A stretch of DNA of 44,166 bases from assembly GCA_041740995.1 (NCBI GenBank), contig JBGSKY010000282.1, positions 1-44,166 of the forward strand, in the 5' to 3' direction. A program made the position numbers and the translations under genes. This DNA is from JBGSKY01 sp041740995. Its GTDB lineage: Bacteria; Planctomycetota; Planctomycetia; Pirellulales; Pirellulaceae. Below are positions 1 through 8,417 of this stretch, piece after piece (position 1 is the first letter of the stretch; each line of letters opens with the position of its first letter). The notes beneath the pieces were generated by a model. It ran no database searches. It was given only the letters and a program-made list of their open reading frames with translations, and was not told the origin of the DNA.

Positions 1-103
1 CAGCAATCTAATTTGAAGCTTGGATGCCCGTTGCTTCCAGCGCCGCTTGCGGTTAGGCTTCGATTTCGAAAATCCGCAGTGTCCGCCAATTGAACTGTTA
101 TAA

Positions 104-2809
104 ATGAGTGACGCAAAGAAAAAAGCTCTTGTTATTGTCGAGTCGCCAGCCAAGGCAAAGACGATCGCCAAATACCTAGGCAGTGGCTACATAGTCGAAG
201 CTTCTATCGGACACATTCGCGATCTTCCGGGTGGCAAAAAAGATGTTCCTGAGAAGTTCAAATCCGAACCTTGGGCCTATCTTGGCGTTAATGTAGATGA
301 CAAATTTGAACCGGTTTACGTCGTCCCGCCAGAAAAGCGGAAGCAGGTCTCGCATCTAAAAGCGAGACTAAAAGAAGCCAACGAGCTGTTCCTCGCGACG
401 GACGAGGATCGCGAAGGGGAAGCAATTTCATGGCATCTTTTCGAAGTTCTAAAACCTAGCGTCCCCGTACATCGACTTGTTTTTCATGAAATCACGAAAG
501 AAGCGATTCAAAACGCCTTAAAGACAACTCGTCAAATCGATGTCGGCCTCGTCAAAGCTCAGGAAACGCGTCGAATTGTCGATCGATTGTATGGATACGA
601 TGTGTCGCAATTGCTGTGGCGCAAAGTCGCCCCCAAGCTTTCCGCCGGTCGAGTCCAGAGCGTTGCGGTCCGATTGATTGTTGATCGAGAGCGTGAACGG
701 ATGGCTTTTCATTCGGCCACCTATTTTGACCTTTCGGCCGAATTCGCCAAACAAGATGGATCGAAATTTACCGCGACTTTGTCGGAGTACAAAACGCAGC
801 GGCTGCCAAGTGGTAAAGACTTTGACCCGGCGACTGGATTGCTTAAAGACAACGCATACCTGTTGCTCGATCAAGTAGGCGCTGATGAGCTTCGAAACAT
901 GCTGGCCAGCGGAAAGTTCAACGTAAAATCTGTCGAAGTCAAACCGTTTGTCGAGCGCCCGAAGCCGCCTTTTACGACCAGCACGATGCAACAAGAAGCT
1001 GGCCGCAAGCTTGGATTTACGGCTAAGCAAGCGATGCGAGCGGCTCAAAATCTGTACGAGAACGGTTACATCACTTACATGCGTACCGATTCGACCACGC
1101 TGGCCAGCGTGGCTGTCGATGCAGCCCGTGAGTTGGTTAGTTCGCAGTATGGCAAAGAGTTCTTGCACCCCACGCCGCGAACCTATGCGACCAAAGTTAA
1201 AAATGCTCAGGAGGCTCACGAGGCCATTCGTCCAGCCGGCCATCCGTTTCAAGTCCCAGAGAAACTCCGAAGCGAGCTCAATCGAGACGAGTTCCGGCTA
1301 TTTGAATTGATTTGGAAACGAACGATTGCTTCGCAGATGGCCGACGCACGCAAACAACGCATGACAGTGGTTATCGAAGGCGAAAACGCTTTGTTCCAAG
1401 CATCCGGAACGTCGATCGAATTCGAAGGATTCCTGCGCGCCTACGTTGAAGGCAGTGACGATCCTGACGCGGAATTGGCGCAGCGGGAACGGTTGCTGCC
1501 AGAGCTTTTGCAAGGCGAGACATTGAACGTCGCCAAAATGGATGCGGTTTCGCATACGACTCAACCTCCAGCTCGATTCACCGAAGCTTCATTGACAGCC
1601 GCCTTAGAAGAGCGCGGTATAGGTCGCCCGAGTACTTACGCATCAATTATCGATACAATCCAATATCGTGATTACGTTTTCAAAAAGGGTACCGCGCTGG
1701 TTCCAAGCTGGATGGCGTTTGCAGTAATTCGCTTGCTTGAAGACAACCTCGGAAAATTGGTCAACTATCAATTCACGGCCGAAATGGAAGACCATCTGGA
1801 TGAAATTAGCCGCGAAGAACGAGAGAATCTGACTTATCTGCAAGAGTTCTATTTCGGCAACGTCACTGATTCAAATGGCGTAAGTGGCCCTGGCCTGAAG
1901 CCTTTGCTTGAGAGCAAAATCGCTGAGATCGACCCGCGCGCCGCCTGTTCTTATGCCCTTGGTCGACCTGATAGCGGTGAGTTCCAAGAAGATATTGTCG
2001 TCCGGGTTGGCAAGTTCGGTCCATTCCTCGAACAAGGAACGCGCAAGGCGAGTATTCCTGATGACATGGCACCTGACGAGATTAACCTTGCGAACGCACT
2101 TGCATTGCTTGACCAACAAGCGGCCGGCGACCAGGCTCTCGGAATCGATCCCGATACCGGTTTGGAATTTTTTGTGAAGGTCGGTCGATTTGGTCCGTAT
2201 ATTCAGTTGGGGCAAAAAGAGGATGAAGGCAAACGTAATGTGTCTCTGCCAAAAGGGATCAAGCCCGAAGAGGTTTCGCCCGAGATCGCTTTAAAGTATC
2301 TGTCGTTGCCGCGAAAGTTGGGCAGCCATCCGCAAGATGGTTATGCGATCATCGCGTCGGTCGGCCCGTTTGGACCTTACGTCAAAGGTAAAGACAAAGA
2401 TTATCGTTCAATTCCAAAGGATTTGGACGTACATGAAATTACGTTGGAAAAAGCGGTCGAGCTGCTGAGCCAACCCAAAGCTGGTCGCGGTCGTGGTGAA
2501 CCAACGCCGCCGCTTCGAACATTGGCAGCCTCGCCGGTGACTGAAAAACCAATCGAAGTACGCGATGGCAAATACGGCATTTACATCACTGACGGTCAGA
2601 CAAACGCAACGCTTCCGAAGGAAACAAAAGCCGACGACCTGACGTTTGAACAAGCGGTCACTTTGCTCGCGGAGCGATTCGCGATCGCGCCGCCGAAAAA
2701 GGCCAAACGTGGCGCGAAGAAGGCAACTAAAAAGGCGGCGACCAAGTCGACGGCCACCAAAAAGACGACCAAGAAGGCGAGCAAAAAAGTAAGCAAGAAA
2801 AAGACTTAA
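104..2809 (+). CDS. topA: DNA topoisomerase I (type IA), zinc-less, with lysine-rich tail
   Basis: Relaxes negatively supercoiled DNA by single-strand passage in the nucleoid. The Toprim domain opens the protein (VIVESPAKAKTIAKYLG near residue 10; acidic ATDEDREGE near 98). The catalytic tyrosine is Tyr325 in YITYMRTDST, and SAGRVQSVAVRLI lies near 190. After the core come four Toprim_C_rpt-like repeats, each with a G-K/R/P-F/Y-G-P/I-Y/F signature, near residues 630, 688, 746 and 817. The last ~35 residues are a Lys/Ala/Thr tail. The only cysteine in the protein is in AACSYALG (about residue 612), so the tetracysteine zinc ribbons of E. coli TopA are absent. The ATG at 104 gives the expected N-terminus directly before the Toprim motif; no Shine-Dalgarno is visible. 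The 103 bases upstream hold nothing I can identify. Confidence 0.97.
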   Translation: MSDAKKKALVIVESPAKAKTIAKYLGSGYIVEASIGHIRDLPGGKKDVPEKFKSEPWAYLGVNVDDKFEPVYVVPPEKRKQVSHLKARLKEANELFLATDEDREGEAISWHLFEVLKPSVPVHRLVFHEITKEAIQNALKTTRQIDVGLVKAQETRRIVDRLYGYDVSQLLWRKVAPKLSAGRVQSVAVRLIVDRERERMAFHSATYFDLSAEFAKQDGSKFTATLSEYKTQRLPSGKDFDPATGLLKDNAYLLLDQVGADELRNMLASGKFNVKSVEVKPFVERPKPPFTTSTMQQEAGRKLGFTAKQAMRAAQNLYENGYITYMRTDSTTLASVAVDAARELVSSQYGKEFLHPTPRTYATKVKNAQEAHEAIRPAGHPFQVPEKLRSELNRDEFRLFELIWKRTIASQMADARKQRMTVVIEGENALFQASGTSIEFEGFLRAYVEGSDDPDAELAQRERLLPELLQGETLNVAKMDAVSHTTQPPARFTEASLTAALEERGIGRPSTYASIIDTIQYRDYVFKKGTALVPSWMAFAVIRLLEDNLGKLVNYQFTAEMEDHLDEISREERENLTYLQEFYFGNVTDSNGVSGPGLKPLLESKIAEIDPRAACSYALGRPDSGEFQEDIVVRVGKFGPFLEQGTRKASIPDDMAPDEINLANALALLDQQAAGDQALGIDPDTGLEFFVKVGRFGPYIQLGQKEDEGKRNVSLPKGIKPEEVSPEIALKYLSLPRKLGSHPQDGYAIIASVGPFGPYVKGKDKDYRSIPKDLDVHEITLEKAVELLSQPKAGRGRGEPTPPLRTLAASPVTEKPIEVRDGKYGIYITDGQTNATLPKETKADDLTFEQAVTLLAERFAIAPPKKAKRGAKKATKKAATKSTATKKTTKKASKKVSKKKT

Positions 2810-2837
2810 ACTCGCTCATAAGGTGACTTCCAAATAG

Positions 2838-2857
2838 TGGCGGCAAGCAAGCCGCCA
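2838..2857 (+). terminator. Possible topA terminator hairpin without T-tract
   Basis: A perfect 7-bp stem (TGGCGGC / GCCGCCA) with a 6-base loop starts 29 bases after the topA stop. No run of T follows, so it does not fit a classical intrinsic terminator. It could stabilise the 3' end or act with Rho. Confidence 0.3.
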
Positions 2858-2887
2858 ATCTATCAACTTGCGACCAACATTCCAATT

Positions 2888-2892
2888 GAGGG
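2888..2892 (+). promoter_or_regulatory. Ribosome binding site GAGGG deciding the start at 2901
   Basis: GAGGG sits 8 bases before the ATG at 2901. An in-frame TTG at 2868 would add 11 residues but has no such site, so the ATG is preferred. Confidence 0.6.
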
Positions 2893-2900
2893 AAATTACG

Positions 2901-3491
2901 ATGGTAAAAACCGCTTCGACAATGATGCCGCTCGGCACCGCCGCGCCTGAATTTGCGTTGATTGATTTGGATGGAAGCACCAAATCACTGCAGGATTGCA
3001 AAGGCAAACTCGCTACCGTCATTGTCTTCATGTGCAATCATTGCCCGTACGTCAAACATGTCGCGCCGGAGCTGGCGCGAGTTTCCAAGGACTACACCGC
3101 CAAAGGTGTCGCTTTCGTCGGAATTAGTAGCAACGATGTCGCAAGCCATCCTGAAGATTCGCCGGAGATGATGAAGCTTGAAGCAAAGACACAGGGCTAT
3201 GCGTTTCCGTATCTTTATGATCCGACGCAAGCGGTTGCTCAGAAGTATCGAGCAGCATGCACGCCCGACTTTTTCGTCTTCGATGGCGACCTAAAACTAG
3301 TCTATCGAGGACAGCTTGACGACAGCCGGCCGAAGACCGATCGTCCACTTGATGGACGCGATCTACGCGCTGCATTAGACAACTTGATCGCAGGCCAACC
3401 GGTTTCAGCGACTCAGAAACCGAGCATTGGCTGCAACATCAAGTGGCTGCCAGGAATGGAACCTGACTACTTCGAAAGTTCTAAGGTCTAG
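2901..3491 (+). CDS. Thioredoxin-fold AhpC/TSA family protein (PRX_like1 type)
   Basis: A 196-residue cytoplasmic thioredoxin-fold protein of the peroxiredoxin-like group with a CNHCPYVKH motif (Cys45 and Cys48). The family is expected to act in thiol-disulfide or peroxide chemistry, but the substrate is not known. Supporting features are the opening LGTAAPEFALIDLDG, the strand IVFMCNHCPY, a later cysteine in ACTPDFFVFD, and the typical C-terminal SIGCNIKW-LPG-EP-Y. The start at ATG 2901 is set by the GAGGG site; the upstream TTG at 2868 is less likely. It has no signal peptide. It follows topA by 91 bases and is probably transcribed separately. Confidence 0.9.
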   Translation: MVKTASTMMPLGTAAPEFALIDLDGSTKSLQDCKGKLATVIVFMCNHCPYVKHVAPELARVSKDYTAKGVAFVGISSNDVASHPEDSPEMMKLEAKTQGYAFPYLYDPTQAVAQKYRAACTPDFFVFDGDLKLVYRGQLDDSRPKTDRPLDGRDLRAALDNLIAGQPVSATQKPSIGCNIKWLPGMEPDYFESSKV

Positions 3492-3562
3492 CAGTCATTC
3501 TCGACTAACTCGCAGATTTACGTTGCAACAACGGACAAGCAATTTGCGATGAGGTAGAGCTA

Positions 3563-4045
3563 TTAAAAGTTTGTCGCACCTGCTACGAAACTGCGATGGG
3601 AGTTTTCAGCTTGTGAATCCATTACCGATGCTTCGGCGTAAGATTCGTCGGTTTCCCAAATGCGCACGGCCACTGCCCTGCCCCCGGTGCCTTCCAAAAC
3701 TTGGGGACAAACTTCTTCCAATAAATACTTCGCCATGTTTTCAGCCGTTGGATTATAAGGCAGGACAAAGAGGCGGCTGGGTTGAACCATCTGCAGCGAT
3801 TCGATCGCGTTTTGATCTTTATGAGAAACTAAAAAGCTGTGATCCCAGTGCTCATCGAGCCAGCCTTTACAGCGCGATTTAAGCTCCGAAAAATCGATCA
3901 CACGCCCTACCGCGTCTTGTTCGTCGCCTTGGACGAAAAAATCGGCGACGTAGTTATGCCCATGAAAGTGTTCGCATTTCCCACCGTGCTGGAACAGTCG
4001 ATGCCCGGCACAAAATTTAATTCGCCGCATGATCGTAAGGCTCAT
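3563..4045 (-). CDS. queD: 6-pyruvoyl-tetrahydropterin synthase / QueD-like protein
   Basis: A 160-residue member of the PTPS/QueD family, which converts dihydroneopterin triphosphate to 6-carboxy- or 6-pyruvoyl-tetrahydropterin (queuosine or pterin pathways). The zinc ligands are His15 (CAGHRL), His28 and His30 (HFHGHNY). Cys24 is the expected catalytic cysteine, Asp68-His69 fit the catalytic pair, and Glu131 lies in WETDESYAEA. NPTAENMAKYL is the usual family helix. It is the last gene of a minus-strand operon, 8 bases after the MazG-like gene. Which pterin product is made cannot be read from the sequence; no other queuosine gene is in the window. Confidence 0.9.
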   Translation of the reverse strand: MSLTIMRRIKFCAGHRLFQHGGKCEHFHGHNYVADFFVQGDEQDAVGRVIDFSELKSRCKGWLDEHWDHSFLVSHKDQNAIESLQMVQPSRLFVLPYNPTAENMAKYLLEEVCPQVLEGTGGRAVAVRIWETDESYAEASVMDSQAENSHRSFVAGATNF

Positions 4046-4053
4046 AGTTACTC

Positions 4054-4407
4054 TCAGTTCAGTTTTGGATTCTGTTGATGTCGATCTCTATCGCGTTTAG
4101 TTTTCTTGTCTAGGTTGGCTTGAATTGCCGCAGTCAAGTCGACTCCCGTTTGGTTCGCCAAACAGACAATTACGAAGAGCACGTCGGCAAGTTCATCGGC
4201 AATTGATCCATCCGACTCACCAGCCTTGAACGACTGTTCGCCATAGGTTCGCGAGATTATCCGAGCCAGTTCGCCGACCTCTTCGGTCAATTGGGCTAAA
4301 TTGCCAAGCTCGGAAAAGTACCTGACGCCAATACTTTGTATCCAACCGTCGACTGCCCTTTGCAGATCACCGATCGTTAGCTCCGGAGCTGGCGATTGAG
4401 TCGTCAT
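4054..4407 (-). CDS. MazG-like nucleotide pyrophosphohydrolase
   Basis: A 117-residue all-alpha NTP pyrophosphohydrolase of the single-domain MazG type, which hydrolyses nucleoside triphosphates to monophosphate and pyrophosphate. The metal-binding pattern is visible: EEVGE (Glu42, Glu43, Glu46), then DELADVLF (Glu72, Asp75). It is much shorter than the two-domain E. coli MazG and resembles dCTPase/MazG-like housecleaning enzymes. I place the start at the ATG at 4407, four bases after the prs stop; a longer reading frame would run back into prs with an unrelated N-terminus. The tight spacing implies co-transcription with prs and the QueD-like gene. The nucleotide substrate is unknown. Confidence 0.85.
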   Translation of the reverse strand: MTTQSPAPELTIGDLQRAVDGWIQSIGVRYFSELGNLAQLTEEVGELARIISRTYGEQSFKAGESDGSIADELADVLFVIVCLANQTGVDLTAAIQANLDKKTKRDRDRHQQNPKLN

Positions 4408-4411
4408 GGCC

Positions 4412-5359
4412 TTATTCACCGAACATTTGCGAGATCGACTTGTTGGAGTGAATGCGGCGAATCGCTTCGGCCAGCAGCGGTGCAACGGAAAGCACGTGCA
4501 GATTGTCCATTTTCTTTTCCGGCGTTAGTGGAATCGTGTTCGTTATGATCACGCTGTCAACTTCCGTTTTTAAGATCGTCTGAACAGCTTGCCCGCAAAG
4601 GACGCCGTGCGTGGCGGCCAGATGGATTTCTTTCGCACCCGCTTTTCGAACCAATGAAGCGGCGCCACAGATCGAACCGGCAGTGCTGATCATATCGTCG
4701 AACATTAAGCAGACCTTCCCCTCGACCGGCCCACCGATAATGTATTTCTGTTGCGTTTCGAAGGCATTTTGGCGTCGTTTGTCCACAATCGCCAACGTAC
4801 CACCAAGACGTTTTGAATGTCCGCTCGCCCGCTTGATGCTACCCTCATCCGGACTGACCACAACCAAGTCGGATTGAGCAATTTCAAGGCTTTTGAAATA
4901 GGCGTTGAGAACCGGCGCGGCGGTCAGGTGATCGACCGGCACATCGAAAAAACCCTGAATTTGCGGAGCGTGCAGATCCATTGTGAGCACCCGATCGGCA
5001 CCGGCCCGAGTGATCAAATTGGCGACTAGCTTGGCTGTGATCGGTACGCGGCCTTCGTCCTTACGATCTTGACGAGCATAGCCGTAATAAGGAATTACAG
5101 CAGTCACGCGCTCGGCGCTAGCACGTTTGCACGAGTCAATCATGATCAACAATTCGAGCAAATTGTCGTTGACCGGCGGGCACGTCGATTGGACTAGATA
5201 AACGTCGCGACCTCGCACATCGTCTTCGATTTTGCAAAAGTTCTCGCCGTCCGGAAATTTCCCCAACGCGATTGAACCCAGCTGGAGGTGCAAAAATTCG
5301 CAGATATCTCGTGCGAGTCCAGGATTCGCGCGGCCCGAGAAAATCTTCAGTTCTGGCAT
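4412..5359 (-). CDS. prs: Ribose-phosphate pyrophosphokinase (PRPP synthetase)
   Basis: Makes PRPP from ribose 5-phosphate and ATP, the precursor for purines, pyrimidines, His, Trp and NAD. Its 315 residues match the class I family. Visible motifs are FPDGE near 36, YYGYARQDRK (91-100), the metal-binding MDLHAPQIQGFF (127-138), VVVSPDEGSIKRA (167-178) and the PRPP loop FDDMISTAGS (220-229). The PRPP loop reads STAG rather than the more usual DTGG/DTAG. It overlaps the upstream nucleotidyltransferase gene by 13 bases, which suggests translational coupling. Bacillus also pairs a glmU-type gene with prs. Confidence 0.96.
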   Translation of the reverse strand: MPELKIFSGRANPGLARDICEFLHLQLGSIALGKFPDGENFCKIEDDVRGRDVYLVQSTCPPVNDNLLELLIMIDSCKRASAERVTAVIPYYGYARQDRKDEGRVPITAKLVANLITRAGADRVLTMDLHAPQIQGFFDVPVDHLTAAPVLNAYFKSLEIAQSDLVVVSPDEGSIKRASGHSKRLGGTLAIVDKRRQNAFETQQKYIIGGPVEGKVCLMFDDMISTAGSICGAASLVRKAGAKEIHLAATHGVLCGQAVQTILKTEVDSVIITNTIPLTPEKKMDNLHVLSVAPLLAEAIRRIHSNKSISQMFGE

Positions 5360-6102
5360 GAATAACCCATAGTCCGCATTTGTTCTTCAACCAGCGCGGC
5401 TTCGTCGACGGTGTTGATACTTAGCGCTTCGCACGGTTGCAAAGCACAAATGGCTTGTACGCGATGCCCGTCCGATTTAAGTAACCTCGGGCAATCAGTC
5501 AAATAATACTCACCCTGTGCATTGTCGTTTGTAAGCTGGCCGAGAGCCTCTCGCAACCGCTGACAATCGAATAAATAAGTGCTCATGTTGACTTCGCAGA
5601 TTCGTCGCTGATCCTCGGTCGCATCTTTTTCTTCGACGATCGCGAGAAATTCTGACGTATCATCTCGAACGATGCGTCCCAAGCCAAAGGGGTTCTCTTT
5701 TTTTAATGTGCCCAGCAAACAACTCGGTTGATCGTTTGAGAACGTGTTCAACAACTGTTGCAACGATTGTGATTGAACGAGCGGCGAATCGCCAGCCAAT
5801 ATGAAGGCCGGACCATCGAAATCGGCGATTTCAGGCAGGCAACATTGGACCGCATGACCGGTTCCCTTCTGCTGCGATTGTTCGACGAAGGAAATGTTGG
5901 CACGTCCGGCAAGTTCATCTCGAACTAGATCGCTGCGATAACCGACCACGACAATAGTTCGCTGGACACCAACACGTTCCAATGCGTCTAAGACCCAGTG
6001 GATCATCGGTCGATTTAAAACCGGAAAGAGAACTTTGGGCAAATCGCTTTTCATCCGCGTTCCTTTGCCGGCAGCTAAGACGATTGCGAGTGGTTGCGGC
6101 AT
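5347..6102 (-). CDS. GlmU-N-like NTP transferase (stand-alone uridylyltransferase domain)
   Basis: A 251-residue nucleotidyltransferase, probably forming a UDP- or NDP-sugar. The signature loop LAAGKGTRMKSDLPKVL (9-25) and Lys23 are those of the GlmU pyrophosphorylase domain. QQKGTGHAVQC, AGDSPLV and VEEKDATEDQRRICEVN also follow the GlmU order. The protein stops at the end of this domain, so the left-handed beta-helix acetyltransferase half of bifunctional GlmU (about 200 residues) is missing. The position just before prs matches the gcaD/glmU-prs order in Bacillus. UDP-GlcNAc pyrophosphorylase activity is the likeliest guess; another NDP-sugar is possible. It is the first gene of the four-gene operon. 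Confidence 0.85.
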   Translation of the reverse strand: MPQPLAIVLAAGKGTRMKSDLPKVLFPVLNRPMIHWVLDALERVGVQRTIVVVGYRSDLVRDELAGRANISFVEQSQQKGTGHAVQCCLPEIADFDGPAFILAGDSPLVQSQSLQQLLNTFSNDQPSCLLGTLKKENPFGLGRIVRDDTSEFLAIVEEKDATEDQRRICEVNMSTYLFDCQRLREALGQLTNDNAQGEYYLTDCPRLLKSDGHRVQAICALQPCEALSINTVDEAALVEEQMRTMGYSCQN

Positions 6103-6348
6103 AGTTCTTGTTCGGGCGATTAGACTCGGTCAGAAAAGGTCAACAGTGTGGCATGTTCGGCCGTTTTCGCCAAGTATCGAAGCTGGCGGCACAAATGAAC
6201 GTTCGACTTAGCTTTCAACGGAATTTGGATCTCAAGTTGACGCGTAGCGAAAACGTCGATATTCTGCTAGGCCCGTTGCGCTGTAAGTGCGTCAACAACA
6301 AAGATAAATTTACTAATCACTTGGCATTTCGATTTTTTTGAGGCAGAT

Positions 6349-6531
6349 ATGGCTGGAACGCAACGACAACGAGAACTTCGACGACGACGTTCCCGCAGCA
6401 AGAAAATTGCGACAATGAAGGCAAAAGTCGGAAAAGCCACCAAGAGCGAAAAAGAAGTCATGGCCACAAAGCTGCGCCGGATGACTCCAGGGGCTGAAGT
6501 TTTGATCCAAGCGTGGCAGCTACAGGCTTAG
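6349..6531 (+). CDS. Small basic protein, DUF6800-like
   Basis: A 60-residue protein in which about 17 residues are Arg or Lys, with a run of arginines at residues 11-14 and a C-terminal TPGAEVLIQ segment. It resembles small planctomycete proteins grouped as DUF6800, recalled from memory and not searched. The start is well supported: GAGG (6340-6343) lies 5 bases before the ATG. It stands alone, divergent from the nucleotidyltransferase operon and convergent with the next gene. The function is unknown; its charge suggests nucleic-acid or ribosome binding. Confidence 0.7.
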   Translation: MAGTQRQRELRRRRSRSKKIATMKAKVGKATKSEKEVMATKLRRMTPGAEVLIQAWQLQA

Positions 6532-6569
6532 CCACCACAGAGTGTTCATTTGCGACATCCGCAAGTGCA

Positions 6570-8024
6570 TCAATACCCAATTCCCGCCCGGAGAACAAAA
6601 CTGTTCTCCAAGTCCAGATTATCCTGGGGGCGAATTCTATAGATAATCTCTCGCTGGAATGCATAACCAGCTTCTACGAATGCTAGCCGCTGGCCGGCGC
6701 GCAACGCGTCGTTTCGACCAAACTCCATTCCTAACATGACTCGCAGGTCGTTGATATCGATCGAGTCTTCGGTATCGTCGGCTCGTGTGATCGACCAAGT
6801 ACCGCCGCCGAAATATCCAGTCGCGTACCACCATGCGTCGGTACGGCCGAAAGTAGTCAAATAGTGCGATAGCTTTGGCTCGGGAAAGAAGAGATCGAAT
6901 TTTGTGTCTGGATTAGGCGTCCAAATGATTCCACCGGCGGGAACAAGCTTGATACGGTTTCGATCGATCCAGTAGACTCCAAGCTTCCCGGTAGCGGTGG
7001 GCGTCAAACGAACATTGCCGATCAGCTTTCCAAGGATTCGAAAGCTGTCGTCATTGAATGTTTGATAATCAGTGAAAACCCCAAGTCGGATGCCCGTTTC
7101 CAGACCAAACGTTCGAATGGGGTCGGTCTGCCAACCAACGTCTAGAAAGGCGCTGTAAGCGGCGCCCGGCAAGTCTGCGGTTCCATTGGAAGGCCCCTCC
7201 CAAAGATGGCTTGAATAGGACGGCAGCAGATATAAAGGCTGTGTTGATCCGAAAAATCGGGGAATTGCAAATGCCAACGAAACGTCGCTGTCATTGATTT
7301 CAACCGAATTCGGGGAGTCGTCGTTTGCGATCCAAGAATGCCGAAATCGCGGCCCCTGAAAGAATCGGATTACCTGCTGGCTGGTCGTCGTGAACACATT
7401 CCCGTTTGGATTGTTAAACCAACTGTTAGATGGAATGAGATAGTTGCCATTTGCATCGGCATAGGGATAAACCGCATTGGCACTAGGTACTGGATAGCCA
7501 TATGGATTAGCCGCTGCTGGGTTTCCAAAGCTGAATGGATTGACCGGAGCCGAATTACCGGGATACAAGGCCGGTGGATTGGTGTTGGGGTAAATCGATC
7601 CGGACGTCGGTGCCGTAGTTCCGAAACCTTGTGGAAAACCTGGATAGGCGGCTGGATTGGACCAGGGAACTTGGGAAGTCGGCTGACCGAGCGGCGTCAC
7701 GACCGGGTTGCCGTAGGTGGCAGGCGGAAAAGTCATCGGTGGGGGATAAGTCCCGGAATTGACCGGCGCGGTACTGGGAGCCAAAATCGCGCCTGCCGCC
7801 CAGCTTGTGTTCGCTGGAGGGGCCGCTGGAAACAATTGAGTCGGATTGGTTGTCGTCGGATAGACCGGCGAAGTCGAAGGAAACTGGACCTGTTGGGCAT
7901 TAGACCACTTGGCAAGAGTTATCACCAAGAGAATTGCGACTGCACGCCAATTTTTTGACGTACGCAGACTTTGCAGCGTTTGAACCGCATGAGTTTGTTC
8001 AGGATGTCGCCGAAACGCTAGCAT
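6570..8024 (-). CDS. Exported Pro/Asn-rich protein with probable outer-membrane beta-barrel C-terminus
   Basis: A 484-residue exported protein of unknown function. After a basic start, a hydrophobic stretch (AVAILLVITLAKW, about 28-40) ends in SNAQQ, a plausible signal-peptide cleavage site. Residues ~45-210 are a low-complexity Pro/Asn/Thr/Gly/Ala linker with recurring Tyr-Pro and Pro-Gly pairs. From ~215 the sequence turns into alternating amphipathic strands with many aromatic residues and ends in SFVLRAGIGY; a terminal aromatic residue is typical of outer-membrane barrels. It is divergent from the DUF1598-like gene across a 393-base spacer and convergent with the small basic gene. The start at 8024 is the only ATG before the hydrophobic segment. 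Confidence 0.75.
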   Translation of the reverse strand: MLAFRRHPEQTHAVQTLQSLRTSKNWRAVAILLVITLAKWSNAQQVQFPSTSPVYPTTTNPTQLFPAAPPANTSWAAGAILAPSTAPVNSGTYPPPMTFPPATYGNPVVTPLGQPTSQVPWSNPAAYPGFPQGFGTTAPTSGSIYPNTNPPALYPGNSAPVNPFSFGNPAAANPYGYPVPSANAVYPYADANGNYLIPSNSWFNNPNGNVFTTTSQQVIRFFQGPRFRHSWIANDDSPNSVEINDSDVSLAFAIPRFFGSTQPLYLLPSYSSHLWEGPSNGTADLPGAAYSAFLDVGWQTDPIRTFGLETGIRLGVFTDYQTFNDDSFRILGKLIGNVRLTPTATGKLGVYWIDRNRIKLVPAGGIIWTPNPDTKFDLFFPEPKLSHYLTTFGRTDAWWYATGYFGGGTWSITRADDTEDSIDINDLRVMLGMEFGRNDALRAGQRLAFVEAGYAFQREIIYRIRPQDNLDLENSFVLRAGIGY

Positions 8025-8417
8025 GTGAAGGACGTCGAGAAAACTCGTGGATCAAATCAGCCAACATTTCGGCTGCGTGGTCCCTCGCCGCATATTAAAT
8101 GGGCATCAACGCTGTAGTTGGCTCAAAGGACCGATACTTAAAGCTGATATCGGTGGGGCAATACTCCGGTCAACCCGACTTTAACGAAATTGCGATTTAT
8201 CTCAAATTTTCCTCTCTCGGTCGCTTCATCAGCGAAATTCGACCACCATAATTGACTTCCTCGATTGAATTTGTTGCAAGCAGGCCTTTATGCAACTAAG
8301 GTAATAGGGTGTGTTGAGCTGGGCCGCGCTTGCTTTGGGTGCGGTTTTTCTGCAGTTGCAACACCGGTAAGTAAAAGCAGATATTTTATTTTTTGCAGGC
8401 ATTTGGGCGAGGAACGT
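8025..8417. other. Divergent intergenic region between two exported-protein genes
   Basis: These 393 bases separate two divergent genes for exported proteins and must hold both promoters unless one lies further upstream. I see no convincing -35/-10 pair, no long hairpin and no good reading frame. An upstream extension of the next gene from 8265 is open but has Cys-rich, non-signal-like sequence and is probably not translated. Confidence 0.6.
8409..8413 (+). promoter_or_regulatory. Ribosome binding site GAGGA deciding the start at 8418
   Basis: GAGGA sits 4 bases before the ATG at 8418. It supports a start directly at the signal peptide rather than at the open frame beginning at 8265. Confidence 0.6.

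Noticed and set aside
518..1252. 244-codon open frame on the minus strand inside topA
   Set aside because: It lies entirely opposite a certain gene, has Arg/Ser-rich low-information sequence and no start signal; it is a shadow frame.
6108..6341. 77-codon plus-strand frame between the nucleotidyltransferase and the small basic gene
   Set aside because: No ribosome site or domain; the region is needed for two divergent promoters.
6591..6608. Perfect 7-bp hairpin GAGAACA-AAAC-TGTTCTC near the end of the barrel-candidate gene
   Set aside because: It lies within coding sequence with no T-tract on either side, so it is not a convincing terminator.
8367..8398. GTAAGT followed by a T-rich tract and CAG, resembling a tiny spliceosomal intron
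   Set aside because: Bacterial genes lack spliceosomal introns; 32 bases is too short, and the downstream gene starts independently at 8418.
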